From: Burkholderiaceae bacterium
Lineage (GTDB): Bacteria; Pseudomonadota; Gammaproteobacteria; Burkholderiales; Burkholderiaceae_C
Direction of reading: 5' to 3'
Assembly: GCA_024235855.1 (NCBI GenBank)
Contig: JACKLN010000011.1
Location: 62,001-126,000, forward strand
DNA length: 64,000 nt
The notes under the pieces are model-generated. The model was not told where the DNA came from and made no database searches. It saw only the letters and a program-made list of their open reading frames with translations. Within the stretch, counting starts at the first letter, position 1, and every line of letters starts with the position of its first letter. The position numbers and the translations under genes are program-made. This document shows, piece by piece, positions 28,814 through 37,129 of this stretch.

Positions 28814-28819
28814 ATTGTG
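28814..28819 (-). promoter_or_regulatory. -10 element for a leaderless start (histidine phosphatase)
   Basis: CACAAT on the minus strand, followed by 6 bases (CCTGCC) and the ATG at 28807. No ribosome-binding site fits in between. Confidence 0.45.
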
Positions 28820-29010
28820 GCGGTCGGGCCCGCGCGGCCCTGTCCCGCCGGCGACGTCCGTCCGCAACTGGCTGCCGTTCGCGCCGCCACGCGGTCGATT
28901 CATCGCTTCGGGGTGGGCGGCCGTGGCGTGTCACGCTACGCTCGCGGCCTTTGTCACCATCCCCGAGCCACCGCGCCCATGAAGCGCCGTGGCCACCTTC
29001 GAGGAACCCC

Positions 29011-30141
29011 ATGCGTCTCGTCCTGACTCTCCTGGTGTCCGCCGGCCTGCTGGCCGGCTGTGGCCGCCCTGGCGGTGATCCCGCTGGCGCCGCCCAGGCC
29101 AAGGAAGCCCCGCCGGTGCTGCTGCTGGCCCCTGAAGACCTGCGCACGCTGGCGCCCAGCCGGCTGGCCCAGGGGCCGGTGATCACCGGCTCGGTGGAAC
29201 CCGCCCGCCGGGCCGACCTGCGCGCCGAGGTCAGTGCGGTCGTCGTGCAGGTGCTCAAGGACAACGGCGAGACGGTGCGCGCCGGCGACCTGCTGATGCG
29301 GCTGGACGACACCTCGCTGCGCGATGGCCTGTCGTCCGCCGAGGAGGCATTGCGCGCGGCCACCCAGGCCTTCGCGCAGGCCGAACGCACGGTGGAGCGG
29401 CTGAAGACCCTGCAGGCCCAGGGCATGACGTCGACCCAGGCGCTGGAAGACGCCGAGGTGCGCCGCAATGCGGCGCAGAGCGAACTGGCCGCGGCGCGGG
29501 CGCGCGTGGTCTCGGCCCGCCAGCAACTGCAGCGCACGCTGGTGCGCGCGCCCTTCGCCGGCGTCGTCAGCGAACGCAAGGCCTCCACCGGTGACACCGC
29601 GCAGGTCGGCAAGGAACTGCTGAAGGTCATCGACCCGCGCAGCATGCGCTTCGAGGGCCTGGTCTCGGCCGACCGCCTGGGCGAGCTGAAGCTGGGCCAG
29701 GCGGTGAGCTTCCGCATCAACGGCTTCGGCGACGCGCCGTTCGAAGGCCGCATCGAGCGCATCGACGCCGCGGTGAACACCGCCACCCGCCAGGTGGGCG
29801 TGATGGTGGCCTTCACCGACCCCGACGCTGCGCCGCGCGTGGCCGGGCTGTTCGCCGAAGGCCGCATCGACAGCGGCGACGTGCAGGCCCTGACCCTGCC
29901 CGAGGGCGCGCTGGTGCGCGCCGGCGACCAGGCCCACGTGTGGCGCGCCGACGGCGGCAAGCTGCAGAAGGTGGCCGTGCGCGTGGGCGACCGTGATCCG
30001 CGCAGCGGCGAGTTCCCGGTCCTGGAAGGCCTGAAGGAAGGCGACCGCGTGCTGCGCAACCCTGGCAGCGCGGTGGCCGACGGTCAGGCCTACGAGACGA
30101 CGGCGGCCATGGCGTCCGCCGCGGCGTCGGCCGCCCGGTAA
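29011..30141 (+). CDS. RND efflux periplasmic adaptor (membrane fusion lipoprotein)
   Basis: A 376-residue membrane fusion protein with a lipobox LLAGC (C17) for inner-membrane anchoring. The split lipoyl/barrel-sandwich halves surround an alpha-helical hairpin (about residues 95-165, SSAEEALRAATQAFAQAER); TLVRAPFAGVVSERKASTGD marks the return strand. It joins an RND pump to an outer-membrane channel. The ATG at 29011 has GAGGAA upstream. The pump gene follows after 9 bases; no channel or regulator gene is in the visible neighbourhood. Confidence 0.9.
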   Translation: MRLVLTLLVSAGLLAGCGRPGGDPAGAAQAKEAPPVLLLAPEDLRTLAPSRLAQGPVITGSVEPARRADLRAEVSAVVVQVLKDNGETVRAGDLLMRLDDTSLRDGLSSAEEALRAATQAFAQAERTVERLKTLQAQGMTSTQALEDAEVRRNAAQSELAAARARVVSARQQLQRTLVRAPFAGVVSERKASTGDTAQVGKELLKVIDPRSMRFEGLVSADRLGELKLGQAVSFRINGFGDAPFEGRIERIDAAVNTATRQVGVMVAFTDPDAAPRVAGLFAEGRIDSGDVQALTLPEGALVRAGDQAHVWRADGGKLQKVAVRVGDRDPRSGEFPVLEGLKEGDRVLRNPGSAVADGQAYETTAAMASAAASAAR

Positions 30142-30150
30142 GGAGGCGAG

Positions 30151-33100
30151 ATGCTGCTCTCCGACTTCAGCGTCAAGAAGCCGGTCGCGATGGTGGTCAT
30201 CATCATCGGGCTGATGGCCCTGGGCCTGCTCGCGCTGTCCAAGCTGCGCGTCAACCAGATCCCCGACGTCGAGCAGCCGGTGCTCGTGGTCAACGTGCCG
30301 TATCCCGGCGCCAGCCCCGAGACGGTGGAGCGCGAGGTGGTCAACCGCATCGAGAAGGCGCTGCAGGGCATCTCCGGCGTCGACACGGTGCGCTCCACCG
30401 CCAGCGAAGGCAACGCGCAGATCGTGCTGATCTTCGACTTCGACAAGGACCTGATCGTCGCCGCCGACGAGGTGCGCAACGCCATCGGCAGCGTGCGCTA
30501 CAAGCTGCCGGTGGAGATGCGCGAGCCGGTGCTCACGCGCCTGGACCCGGCCGCCCAGCCCATCATGCAGCTGGCGCTGTCGTCCAGCGTGAAGAGCCAC
30601 GCCGAGATCTCGCGCCTGGCCGAGGACGAACTGGCCGACCGCTTCCGCGGCATCCCCGGCGTGGCCGTGGTCAACGTCAACGGCGCGCTGCGGCGCGAGC
30701 TCTCGGTGCTGCTGCGCGCACAGAAGCTGCGCGAGTTCGAGGTCTCGGTCACCGAGGTCGTGGGTGCCATCCGCGCGCAGAACGCCACCGCGCCGGTGGG
30801 CAAGGTGCGTGGCGCGCTGGAGGACCAGAGCATCCGCCTGGTCGGGCGCATCGAGACGCCGGCGGAGTTCGGCCGCATCGTCGTCAAGCGCCGTGGCGAC
30901 CAGCTCGTGCGCCTGGCGGACGTGGCCGAGGTCAGCGACGGCTTCTCGGAGCGCGACAGCCTGTCGTTCCGCAGCGGCAACCCCAACGTCGGCCTGTCGG
31001 TCACGCGCAGTGCCGATGCCAGCACCGTCACCGTGGCCAAGGGCGTGCGGGCGCTGGTGGATGAGATCGCCAAGGAACTGCCCGAGGGCACCACGCTGGA
31101 GGTCACGCGCGATGGTGGCCGCGAAGCCGAGGACAGCCTCTACAACGTGATCCACGCGCTCGTCTTCGGTGCCGGGCTCACGGTGTTCGTGGTCTACCTG
31201 TTCCTGAATTCCTGGCGCTCGACGCTGATCACGGCGCTGTCGCTGCCCACGTCGGTGCTGGCGGCCTTCATCGCCGTCTGGCTGGCGGGCTTCACGCTGA
31301 ACTTCATGAGCCTGCTGGGGCTGTCGCTGGCCATCGGCGTGCTGATCGACGACGCCATCGTCGTGCGCGAGAACATCGTGCGCCACATGGAACGCGGCGC
31401 CGACCGCATCACCGCAGCGCTGCAGGGCACCAAGGAGATCGGCCTGGCCGTGGCGGCCACTACCTTCTCCATCGTCGCGGTGTTCATCCCGGTGGCCTTC
31501 ATGCCCGGCGTGTCGGGCGAGTGGTTCCGGCCCTTCGGGCTGACGGTGGTGGCTTCGGTGCTGGTGAGCCTGTTCATCAGCTTCACGCTCGACCCCATGC
31601 TCTCGGCCTACTGGGGCGACCCGCCGGGCCATCACCAGGCGCCCAAGCGCGGCATCAGTGCGCTGCTGCAGCGCTTCAACACCTGGTTCGACCACCAGGC
31701 GGTGGGCTACGGCCGGGTCATCGAATGGGCGCTGCACCACCGGCGCTGGATGGCCTTCTTCGCCATCGCCAGCCTGGTGGCAGCCCTGGTGCTGCAGGGC
31801 AAGTTCGGCGGCTCGAGCTTCCTGCCGGCGGCCGACGGCGGCACGATCGCCATCGACGTGCGCACGCCGCCCAGCAGCAGCCTGCACTACGCGAAGCTGA
31901 AGGTGGAGGCCTCGGCCGCGCTGGCGCGCGAGATCCCCGAGGTGCGCGCCACCAACAGCTCGGCCAACCCCAACGGCGGCCGCGTCTACGTGGACCTGGG
32001 CAAGAGCACCGAGCGCCAGCGCAGCGCGCTGGAGATCGCCGGCGACCTGCGGGAGCGCCTGAAGCGCCTGGTCGGCGCCGAGTACGTGGTCATCGAGGAC
32101 CTGAACAACGGCGTGCAGAAGCCGGTGCAGATCCGCTTCACCGGCCCGGATTCGCGGGTGCTGACCGACCTGACGCAACGCTACATGGACCGGCTGCGCC
32201 AGGTGCCCGGCGCGGTGGACGTCGGCCTGTCGCAGCAGGATCCGCAGGTGGAGATGCAGATCGAGCTGGACCGCGGGCTGGCCAACACGCTGGGCATCTC
32301 GGTGACGGACGCGGCGCAGGCGCTGCGCGTGGCCTTCGCCGGCGTCGAGGCCGGCGACTGGGTGGACCCCAATGGCGAGACGCGCGACGTGGCCGTGCGC
32401 CTGCACCCGGACGACCGCGTGGAGGCGGCCAACATCGAGCGCCTGCCGATCGCCGTCAGCGGCAGCAACCGCATGGTGCCGCTGGAGCAGATCGCCACCG
32501 TGACGATGGGCCGCGGCCCCAGCCAGATCCAGCACGCCGACGGCAAGCGCACGATCTCGGTGGCGGCCAACGCGCAGGGCCGCAGCCCCGGCGAGGTGAC
32601 GGCCGATGCGCTGAAGCTGGCGCGCAGCATGGACTTCCCGCCCGGCTACGGACTGGAACTGGACGGTGCGTCGCGCGATCAGCAGGAGGTCTTCGCCGAC
32701 ATGGGCATCGCGCTGATCTCGGGCATCGCGCTGATGTACCTGATCCTGGTGATGCAGTTCGGCAGCTTCACCGCCCCGATGGGCGTGATGCTGTCGCTGC
32801 CGCTGAGCCTGATCGGCGTCGTGCTGGCGCTGCTGCTCACCGGCGGCACGCTGAACCTGATGAGCCTGATCGGCGTCATCATGCTGATGGGCCTGGTGGC
32901 CAAGAACGCCATCCTGCTGCTCGACGCGGCGCGCGTGCGCGAGGCCGAGGGCATGGACCGCGAGGAGGCGCTGGTGGAGGCCGGCAAGCAGCGGCTGCGG
33001 CCCATCCTGATGACCACCTTCGCCCTGGTGGCCGGCATGCTGCCGGTGGCCATCGGTGTGGGTGAGGGTGGCGAGTTCTACCGCCCGATGGCGGTGGCCA

Positions 33101-33360
33101 TCATCGGTGGCGTGATCACCAGCACCTTCCTGACGCTGCTGGTCATCCCCAGCTTCTACGACAGCATCGAGAACGCGCGCGACCGTGCGGTGGCCAAGTT
33201 CCACCGCCGTAGCGAAGCCATGCCGGTGGCGCTTGCGTTCGTGATGACGCTGGTGGAAGCGGTGCTGACGCTCGTGATGGTGCGCATGGTCTGGCGTGCG
33301 CTGATGCGCCTGCTGCGCTGGGCCACGGGCCGTGGCCGGGGGCCTGCGGTGCCCGCCTGA
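30151..33360 (+). CDS. RND efflux pump, HAE1 family inner-membrane transporter
   Basis: A 1069-residue proton-driven exporter of the AcrB/MexB-like family. N-terminal MLLSDFSVKKPVAMVV with TM1, a first large periplasmic loop, the proton-relay segment LAIGVLIDDAIVVREN with adjacent aspartates in TM4, then a second large loop and the mirror segment of TM7-12 including LMSLIGVIMLMGLVAKNAILLLD. A strong AAGGAGG precedes the ATG. Drug or solvent export with the adaptor just upstream; substrate unknown. The last 40 residues are extra hydrophobic/basic sequence after TM12. Confidence 0.92.
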   Translation: MLLSDFSVKKPVAMVVIIIGLMALGLLALSKLRVNQIPDVEQPVLVVNVPYPGASPETVEREVVNRIEKALQGISGVDTVRSTASEGNAQIVLIFDFDKDLIVAADEVRNAIGSVRYKLPVEMREPVLTRLDPAAQPIMQLALSSSVKSHAEISRLAEDELADRFRGIPGVAVVNVNGALRRELSVLLRAQKLREFEVSVTEVVGAIRAQNATAPVGKVRGALEDQSIRLVGRIETPAEFGRIVVKRRGDQLVRLADVAEVSDGFSERDSLSFRSGNPNVGLSVTRSADASTVTVAKGVRALVDEIAKELPEGTTLEVTRDGGREAEDSLYNVIHALVFGAGLTVFVVYLFLNSWRSTLITALSLPTSVLAAFIAVWLAGFTLNFMSLLGLSLAIGVLIDDAIVVRENIVRHMERGADRITAALQGTKEIGLAVAATTFSIVAVFIPVAFMPGVSGEWFRPFGLTVVASVLVSLFISFTLDPMLSAYWGDPPGHHQAPKRGISALLQRFNTWFDHQAVGYGRVIEWALHHRRWMAFFAIASLVAALVLQGKFGGSSFLPAADGGTIAIDVRTPPSSSLHYAKLKVEASAALAREIPEVRATNSSANPNGGRVYVDLGKSTERQRSALEIAGDLRERLKRLVGAEYVVIEDLNNGVQKPVQIRFTGPDSRVLTDLTQRYMDRLRQVPGAVDVGLSQQDPQVEMQIELDRGLANTLGISVTDAAQALRVAFAGVEAGDWVDPNGETRDVAVRLHPDDRVEAANIERLPIAVSGSNRMVPLEQIATVTMGRGPSQIQHADGKRTISVAANAQGRSPGEVTADALKLARSMDFPPGYGLELDGASRDQQEVFADMGIALISGIALMYLILVMQFGSFTAPMGVMLSLPLSLIGVVLALLLTGGTLNLMSLIGVIMLMGLVAKNAILLLDAARVREAEGMDREEALVEAGKQRLRPILMTTFALVAGMLPVAIGVGEGGEFYRPMAVAIIGGVITSTFLTLLVIPSFYDSIENARDRAVAKFHRRSEAMPVALAFVMTLVEAVLTLVMVRMVWRALMRLLRWATGRGRGPAVPA

Positions 33361-33366
33361 CGCGAT

Positions 33367-34944
33367 TCAGCGCTCGGCGATGTAGTGCGCCGTCGTGACC
33401 GCCTCGCCCGGCGGCACGAAGGCGCGCACGCGCGCCTCCAGCGCCTGGTCGGCCAGGGTCTGCCGCGCGCGCTGGTGCAGGTAGTCGGCCCAGGACTCGA
33501 CGATGAAGCGCTCGACGAAGCGCGTCGGGTCCGACAGGTCGCGGTAGACGCGCCAGAAGGCCGCGCCGTCGCGCCTCCGCGGCGCCCGCAGCTCGGCGAT
33601 GGTGTCCAGGAAGGCGTCGGTGTCTTCCGGCCGCACGCGGTAGCGGATCTCCACCGCCACCGGCCCGGCCTCGGGGTTGGGTTCGTGGGCGACGAACAGG
33701 TCCTCCCAGGGCACGGCCTGGGTCACGTCGTGCGCCTCGCCCATGCGCAGCGGGTAGCGGCGCGCCAGCAGCGGGCCGGCCAGCATCAGTGCCGCCGCGG
33801 CGCACAGCGCCGGCTGCAGGCCGATGAGATCCGACGCCGCGCCCCACAGCGCCGAGCCCATCGCGAAGCTGCCCAGCGCGCACAGGGTGTGCATGGCCAG
33901 CGCACGCGAGCGCACCCAGCCCGGCGCGCTGGTCTGGGTGGCGGTGTTGAAGGTGGACATCACCGCCATCCAGGCCGACCCGGCCGCGAACAGCGCCGCA
34001 TACACGCCCCAGCGCCACTGCAGCAGCGCTGCGGCCAGCATCGCCAGCGCGAAGACGATGCAGCCGCCGGCCACCAGGCGCTCCAGCCCGTAGCGCACGC
34101 GCCAGCGGCCGATCAGGAAGCCGGCGGCCACGGCGCCGGTGCCCATGCAGCCCATCAGGAAACCGAAGCCGGCCGCGCCCATGCCCAGCCGCTGCGCCGC
34201 GATGGCCGGCAGCAGCGCCCACAGCGCCGAGCCGGCGGCAGCGTAGGCCACGGTGCGCACCAGCTGCGCGAACACCGCGGGCGAATGCCAGGCGAAGCGC
34301 AGCCCGCTGGCCATGCCGCCCCACAGGCGTTCGGCCGGCAGCCGCGACGGCGGGTGCGGCGCCGGCGGGAAGCGGTGCACCGACCAGGCCATCAGCCCGA
34401 CACCGATGAAGGCGGCGGCAAAGTTCGGCCCGGCGCCGCCGACGGCATACACCGCCCCGGCAAATGCCGGGCCCAGCGCCCGCGCCGCGTTGTAGGCGAT
34501 GCCCACCAGCGTGATGGCCTGCGGCAGGTCCTCGCGCGGCACCGATTCCGCCAGGCCGGTGTTCCACGACGGTGACATCAGCGCCGTGCAGCAGCCGGCC
34601 ACGAAGATCAGGAACAGCACGCTGGCCGGTCCGGCCTTGCCCAGCAGCCCCAGCACCGCCAGCAGGGCCACGGCCACCGCCTGCGCCGCCATCGCGCCCA
34701 GCATCAGCCGGCGGCGGTCGGCGATGTCGCCCAGCACGCCGGCGGGCAGGGCGAGCAGGAACATCGGCAGGAAGACCGCGGTCTGCACCAGCGCGGCCAG
34801 GAAGGACGAGCCGGTGAGCTCGACCATCATCCAGGCCGCGGCCGTGGACTGCATGAAGTTGCCGATGAAGTACAGCGTGCCGCCCCCCAGCAGCGTGCGG
34901 AAGGCGACGTGCTGCAGCGTCGCGCGGATCGAGGGTTCGGCCAT
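33367..34944 (-). CDS. MFS transporter (MFS_3/EntS-like) with C-terminal antibiotic-monooxygenase-like domain
   Basis: A 525-residue protein. Residues about 1-400 form a 12-span exporter of the MFS_3 group (LPAGVLGDIADRRRLM is the loop 2-3 signature). Residues about 405-525 are a soluble extension with ferredoxin-like ABM character: VAVEIRYRVRPEDTDAFLDTIAEL, FWRVYRDLSDPTRFVERFIVESWADYLHQR. Plain family members lack this tail. It converges with the RND operon (6-base gap). Export substrate unknown. Confidence 0.85.
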   Translation of the reverse strand: MAEPSIRATLQHVAFRTLLGGGTLYFIGNFMQSTAAAWMMVELTGSSFLAALVQTAVFLPMFLLALPAGVLGDIADRRRLMLGAMAAQAVAVALLAVLGLLGKAGPASVLFLIFVAGCCTALMSPSWNTGLAESVPREDLPQAITLVGIAYNAARALGPAFAGAVYAVGGAGPNFAAAFIGVGLMAWSVHRFPPAPHPPSRLPAERLWGGMASGLRFAWHSPAVFAQLVRTVAYAAAGSALWALLPAIAAQRLGMGAAGFGFLMGCMGTGAVAAGFLIGRWRVRYGLERLVAGGCIVFALAMLAAALLQWRWGVYAALFAAGSAWMAVMSTFNTATQTSAPGWVRSRALAMHTLCALGSFAMGSALWGAASDLIGLQPALCAAAALMLAGPLLARRYPLRMGEAHDVTQAVPWEDLFVAHEPNPEAGPVAVEIRYRVRPEDTDAFLDTIAELRAPRRRDGAAFWRVYRDLSDPTRFVERFIVESWADYLHQRARQTLADQALEARVRAFVPPGEAVTTAHYIAER

Positions 34945-35024
34945 CGGGGTGATGCCGATTCTGCGTCAGCCGCGATCGATTAGCCTGTGGTGGTCATCCC
35001 GAGTGAACCGCCGAGGAGAGGCCC

Positions 35025-36047
35025 ATGTTCCCGTCCACCATCGCCGGCAGCCTGCCCAAGCCCGCCTGGCTCGCCGAAACCGACAAGCTGTGGCCGCAAT
35101 GGCGTGCCGACGGCGAGGCGCTGGCGCAGGCCAAGCTCGACGCCACGCTGGTGTGGATCAAGCAGCAGGAGGATGCCGGCCTGAGCGTGATCGGCGACGG
35201 CGAGATGAGCCGTCAGCACTTCGTGCACGGCTTCCTGGAGCAGGTGGACGGCATCGACTTCGAGCACAAGGTCGAGATGGGCATCCGCAACGACCGCTAC
35301 AAGGCCATGGTGCCGCAGGTCGTGGCCGCCCCGGCGCTGAAGGGCCGCGTGCATGCGCCGGAGGCGCAGTTCCTGCGGGCCCACACGATCCGGCCGGTGA
35401 AGTTCACGCTGCCGGGCCCGATGACGCTGGTGGACACGGTGGCCGACCGCCACTTCGGCGACCGCGTGCAGCTGGCCTTCGCCTTCGCCGAACTGCTCAA
35501 CCAGGAGGCCCTGGCCCTGCAGGCCGACGGCGTGGACGTGGTGCAGTTCGACGAACCGGCCTTCAACGTCTACATGGCCGAGGCGGCCGACTGGGGCGTG
35601 AAGGCGCTGGAGCGTGCCGCGCAGGGCCTGACCTGCAAGACCGCAGTGCACATCTGCTACGGCTACGGCATCCCGGCCAACGTGCAGTGGAAGCAGACGC
35701 TGGGCGGCCAATGGCGGCAGTACGAGCAGGTGTTCCCGGCGCTGGCGGCCAGCCGCATCGACCAGGTGTCGCTGGAGTGCATCCACTCCCACGTGCCGCC
35801 GGAACTGATGGCGCTGCTGCCGGGCAAGGACCTGATGGTGGGCGTGATCGACGTCGCCAGCGACGCGGTGGAAACGCCTGAGGAGGTGGCCGACACCATC
35901 GGCCGTGCGCTGCAGCACGTGGCGCGGGAACGCCTGATCGCCTGCACCAACTGCGGCCTGGCGCCGATGCGCCGCGCCGTGGCCGAAGCCAAGCTCAAGG
36001 CACTGGCGGCCGGGGCGGCACTGGCCTCGGCGCGCTACGGCGCCTGA
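35025..36047 (+). CDS. Cobalamin-independent methionine synthase-like protein (core-MetE)
   Basis: A 340-residue TIM-barrel protein matching only the C-terminal catalytic half of MetE. The zinc site is complete: H209 and C211 in VHICYG, E251 in SLECIHSH and C310 in CTNCGL. The N-terminal half that holds folate polyglutamate in full MetE is absent, so the methyl donor may be another methylated carrier (known for core-MetE proteins). GAGGAGAGG precedes the ATG. A TAGCCT -10-like element at 34981-34986 would leave a leader of about 30 bases. Confidence 0.85.
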   Translation: MFPSTIAGSLPKPAWLAETDKLWPQWRADGEALAQAKLDATLVWIKQQEDAGLSVIGDGEMSRQHFVHGFLEQVDGIDFEHKVEMGIRNDRYKAMVPQVVAAPALKGRVHAPEAQFLRAHTIRPVKFTLPGPMTLVDTVADRHFGDRVQLAFAFAELLNQEALALQADGVDVVQFDEPAFNVYMAEAADWGVKALERAAQGLTCKTAVHICYGYGIPANVQWKQTLGGQWRQYEQVFPALAASRIDQVSLECIHSHVPPELMALLPGKDLMVGVIDVASDAVETPEEVADTIGRALQHVARERLIACTNCGLAPMRRAVAEAKLKALAAGAALASARYGA

Positions 36048-36275
36048 TCAGGGCGCCGATTCGGCGGCCAGGCGCTCACGCAGTTCGCCGGCAATGCGGC
36101 GCAGCACCGCGTTGCCGGAGGCATCGGCGGCATCGAACACCGTCTGCGCGTAGCCGGCGTCCTGGCGCAGGCGGTCGACGTTGACGGCCAGGCCCTCCGC
36201 GGTCATCAGCCACTTGAAGTCGATCAGCGCGAGCAGGCCCACGGGTTCGTCGGTGGAGGGATGCCTGGCGTTCAT
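36048..36275 (-). CDS. Conserved hypothetical protein, 75 residues
   Basis: A small soluble protein with a conserved-looking core LLALIDFKWLMTAEGLAVNVDRLRQDAGYAQ and a helical, charged C-terminus. I do not know a function. It abuts the core-MetE stop tail to tail. No Shine-Dalgarno; TAGGGT ends exactly 6 bases before the ATG, the leaderless pattern. Divergent from the dioxygenase gene. Confidence 0.65.
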   Translation of the reverse strand: MNARHPSTDEPVGLLALIDFKWLMTAEGLAVNVDRLRQDAGYAQTVFDAADASGNAVLRRIAGELRERLAAESAP

Positions 36276-36281
36276 GGTGAC

Positions 36282-36287
36282 ACCCTA
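36282..36287 (-). promoter_or_regulatory. -10 element for a leaderless start (75-residue protein)
   Basis: TAGGGT on minus, then GTCACC and the ATG at 36275. Matches TAnnnT with the 6-base spacing seen at other unit starts here. Confidence 0.4.
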
Positions 36288-36320
36288 ACGCCCCAACCCC
36301 ACCTCTGGCTGACGCACGAT

Positions 36321-36336
36321 TGGAGTGCACACTCCA
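36321..36336. promoter_or_regulatory. Perfect palindromic operator candidate TGGAGTG-CA-CACTCCA
   Basis: A 7+2+7 perfect inverted repeat in the 92-base gap between the 75-residue gene and the dioxygenase, 31 bases before the dioxygenase ATG. There is no T-run, so a protein-binding site is more likely than a terminator. No regulator gene is adjacent. Confidence 0.5.
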
Positions 36337-36367
36337 GAACCGTCATCGCTTCCACCGCCTTGCACCC

Positions 36368-37120
36368 ATGAGTCCGACCCCGCCACTGACCGCCCTGCGC
36401 GACCTCGACACCCAGCTGGCCAGTGCCGGCTATGCGGTGCTGGATGCTGCGTCGCTGCAGGCGCTCACCGGGGTCGATGCGCAGGACGAGGCCCGCTGGC
36501 AGCCGCTGTGGGACGACCTGCCGCCCGATGCCCACCTGCGCGACGGCGGGCGCTACCGCTACCGGCGCCACGGCTGTTTCGTGGTCGAAGGCGGCCGAGC
36601 GGAGCCCGTGCCGCACCGGGCGCACTGGCAGCCGGTGGAATACAACGCCCTGCACGGCGGCATCGAACGCTGGTTCGAGCCCCTGCCGGGGTCGCTGCAG
36701 GCCGACCCGGCCTGGCACCGCCTGCTGGCGGGGCTGGCCGGCACCGCCGACGTGCTGCGGGCCGGCGAGGGCGCGTCGCCGCACCGCTGGTTCGTCGAAG
36801 CCCACCCCTTCCGCATCGACTGCACCGGCGGCATCGGCCGGCCCACGCCCGAGGGGGCGCACCGCGACGGCGTGGACCTGGTGGTGGTGGTGCTGGTGGC
36901 GCGCACCGGCATCAAGGGCGGCGAGACGCGGGTCTTCGACGCGCGCGGTCCGCAGGGCCTGCGCTTCACGCTGGCCGAACCCTGGAGTGCGCTGCTGCTG
37001 GACGATGAACGCGTGATCCACGAGAGCACGCCGATCCAGCCCGACGGCGAGCCCGATGCACCGGCCCACCGCGACACGCTGGTGCTGACCTTCCGGCGCG
37101 GCGGCTTCCAGGGGCCGTAG
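36368..37120 (+). CDS. Fe(II)/2-oxoglutarate dioxygenase (PF10014-like amino acid hydroxylase family)
   Basis: A 250-residue cupin-fold oxygenase. Iron ligands H165 and D167 in PEGAHRDGVD and H218 in RVIHES; R235 in HRDTLVLTFRR is placed to bind 2-oxoglutarate. The PEGxHRDGxD form is typical of the 2OG-Fe dioxygenase group that includes bacterial L-isoleucine and other free amino acid hydroxylases. The start ATG at 36368 has no strong ribosome site. A PLP lyase gene follows after 9 bases, suggesting a shared substrate. Confidence 0.82.
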   Translation: MSPTPPLTALRDLDTQLASAGYAVLDAASLQALTGVDAQDEARWQPLWDDLPPDAHLRDGGRYRYRRHGCFVVEGGRAEPVPHRAHWQPVEYNALHGGIERWFEPLPGSLQADPAWHRLLAGLAGTADVLRAGEGASPHRWFVEAHPFRIDCTGGIGRPTPEGAHRDGVDLVVVVLVARTGIKGGETRVFDARGPQGLRFTLAEPWSALLLDDERVIHESTPIQPDGEPDAPAHRDTLVLTFRRGGFQGP

Positions 37121-37129
37121 CATCGCGGC

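Noticed and set aside
28954..33204. A 1416-residue minus-strand frame opposite the RND operon
   Set aside because: His/Gln/Arg-rich antisense of two clear RND genes, as usual in GC-rich DNA.
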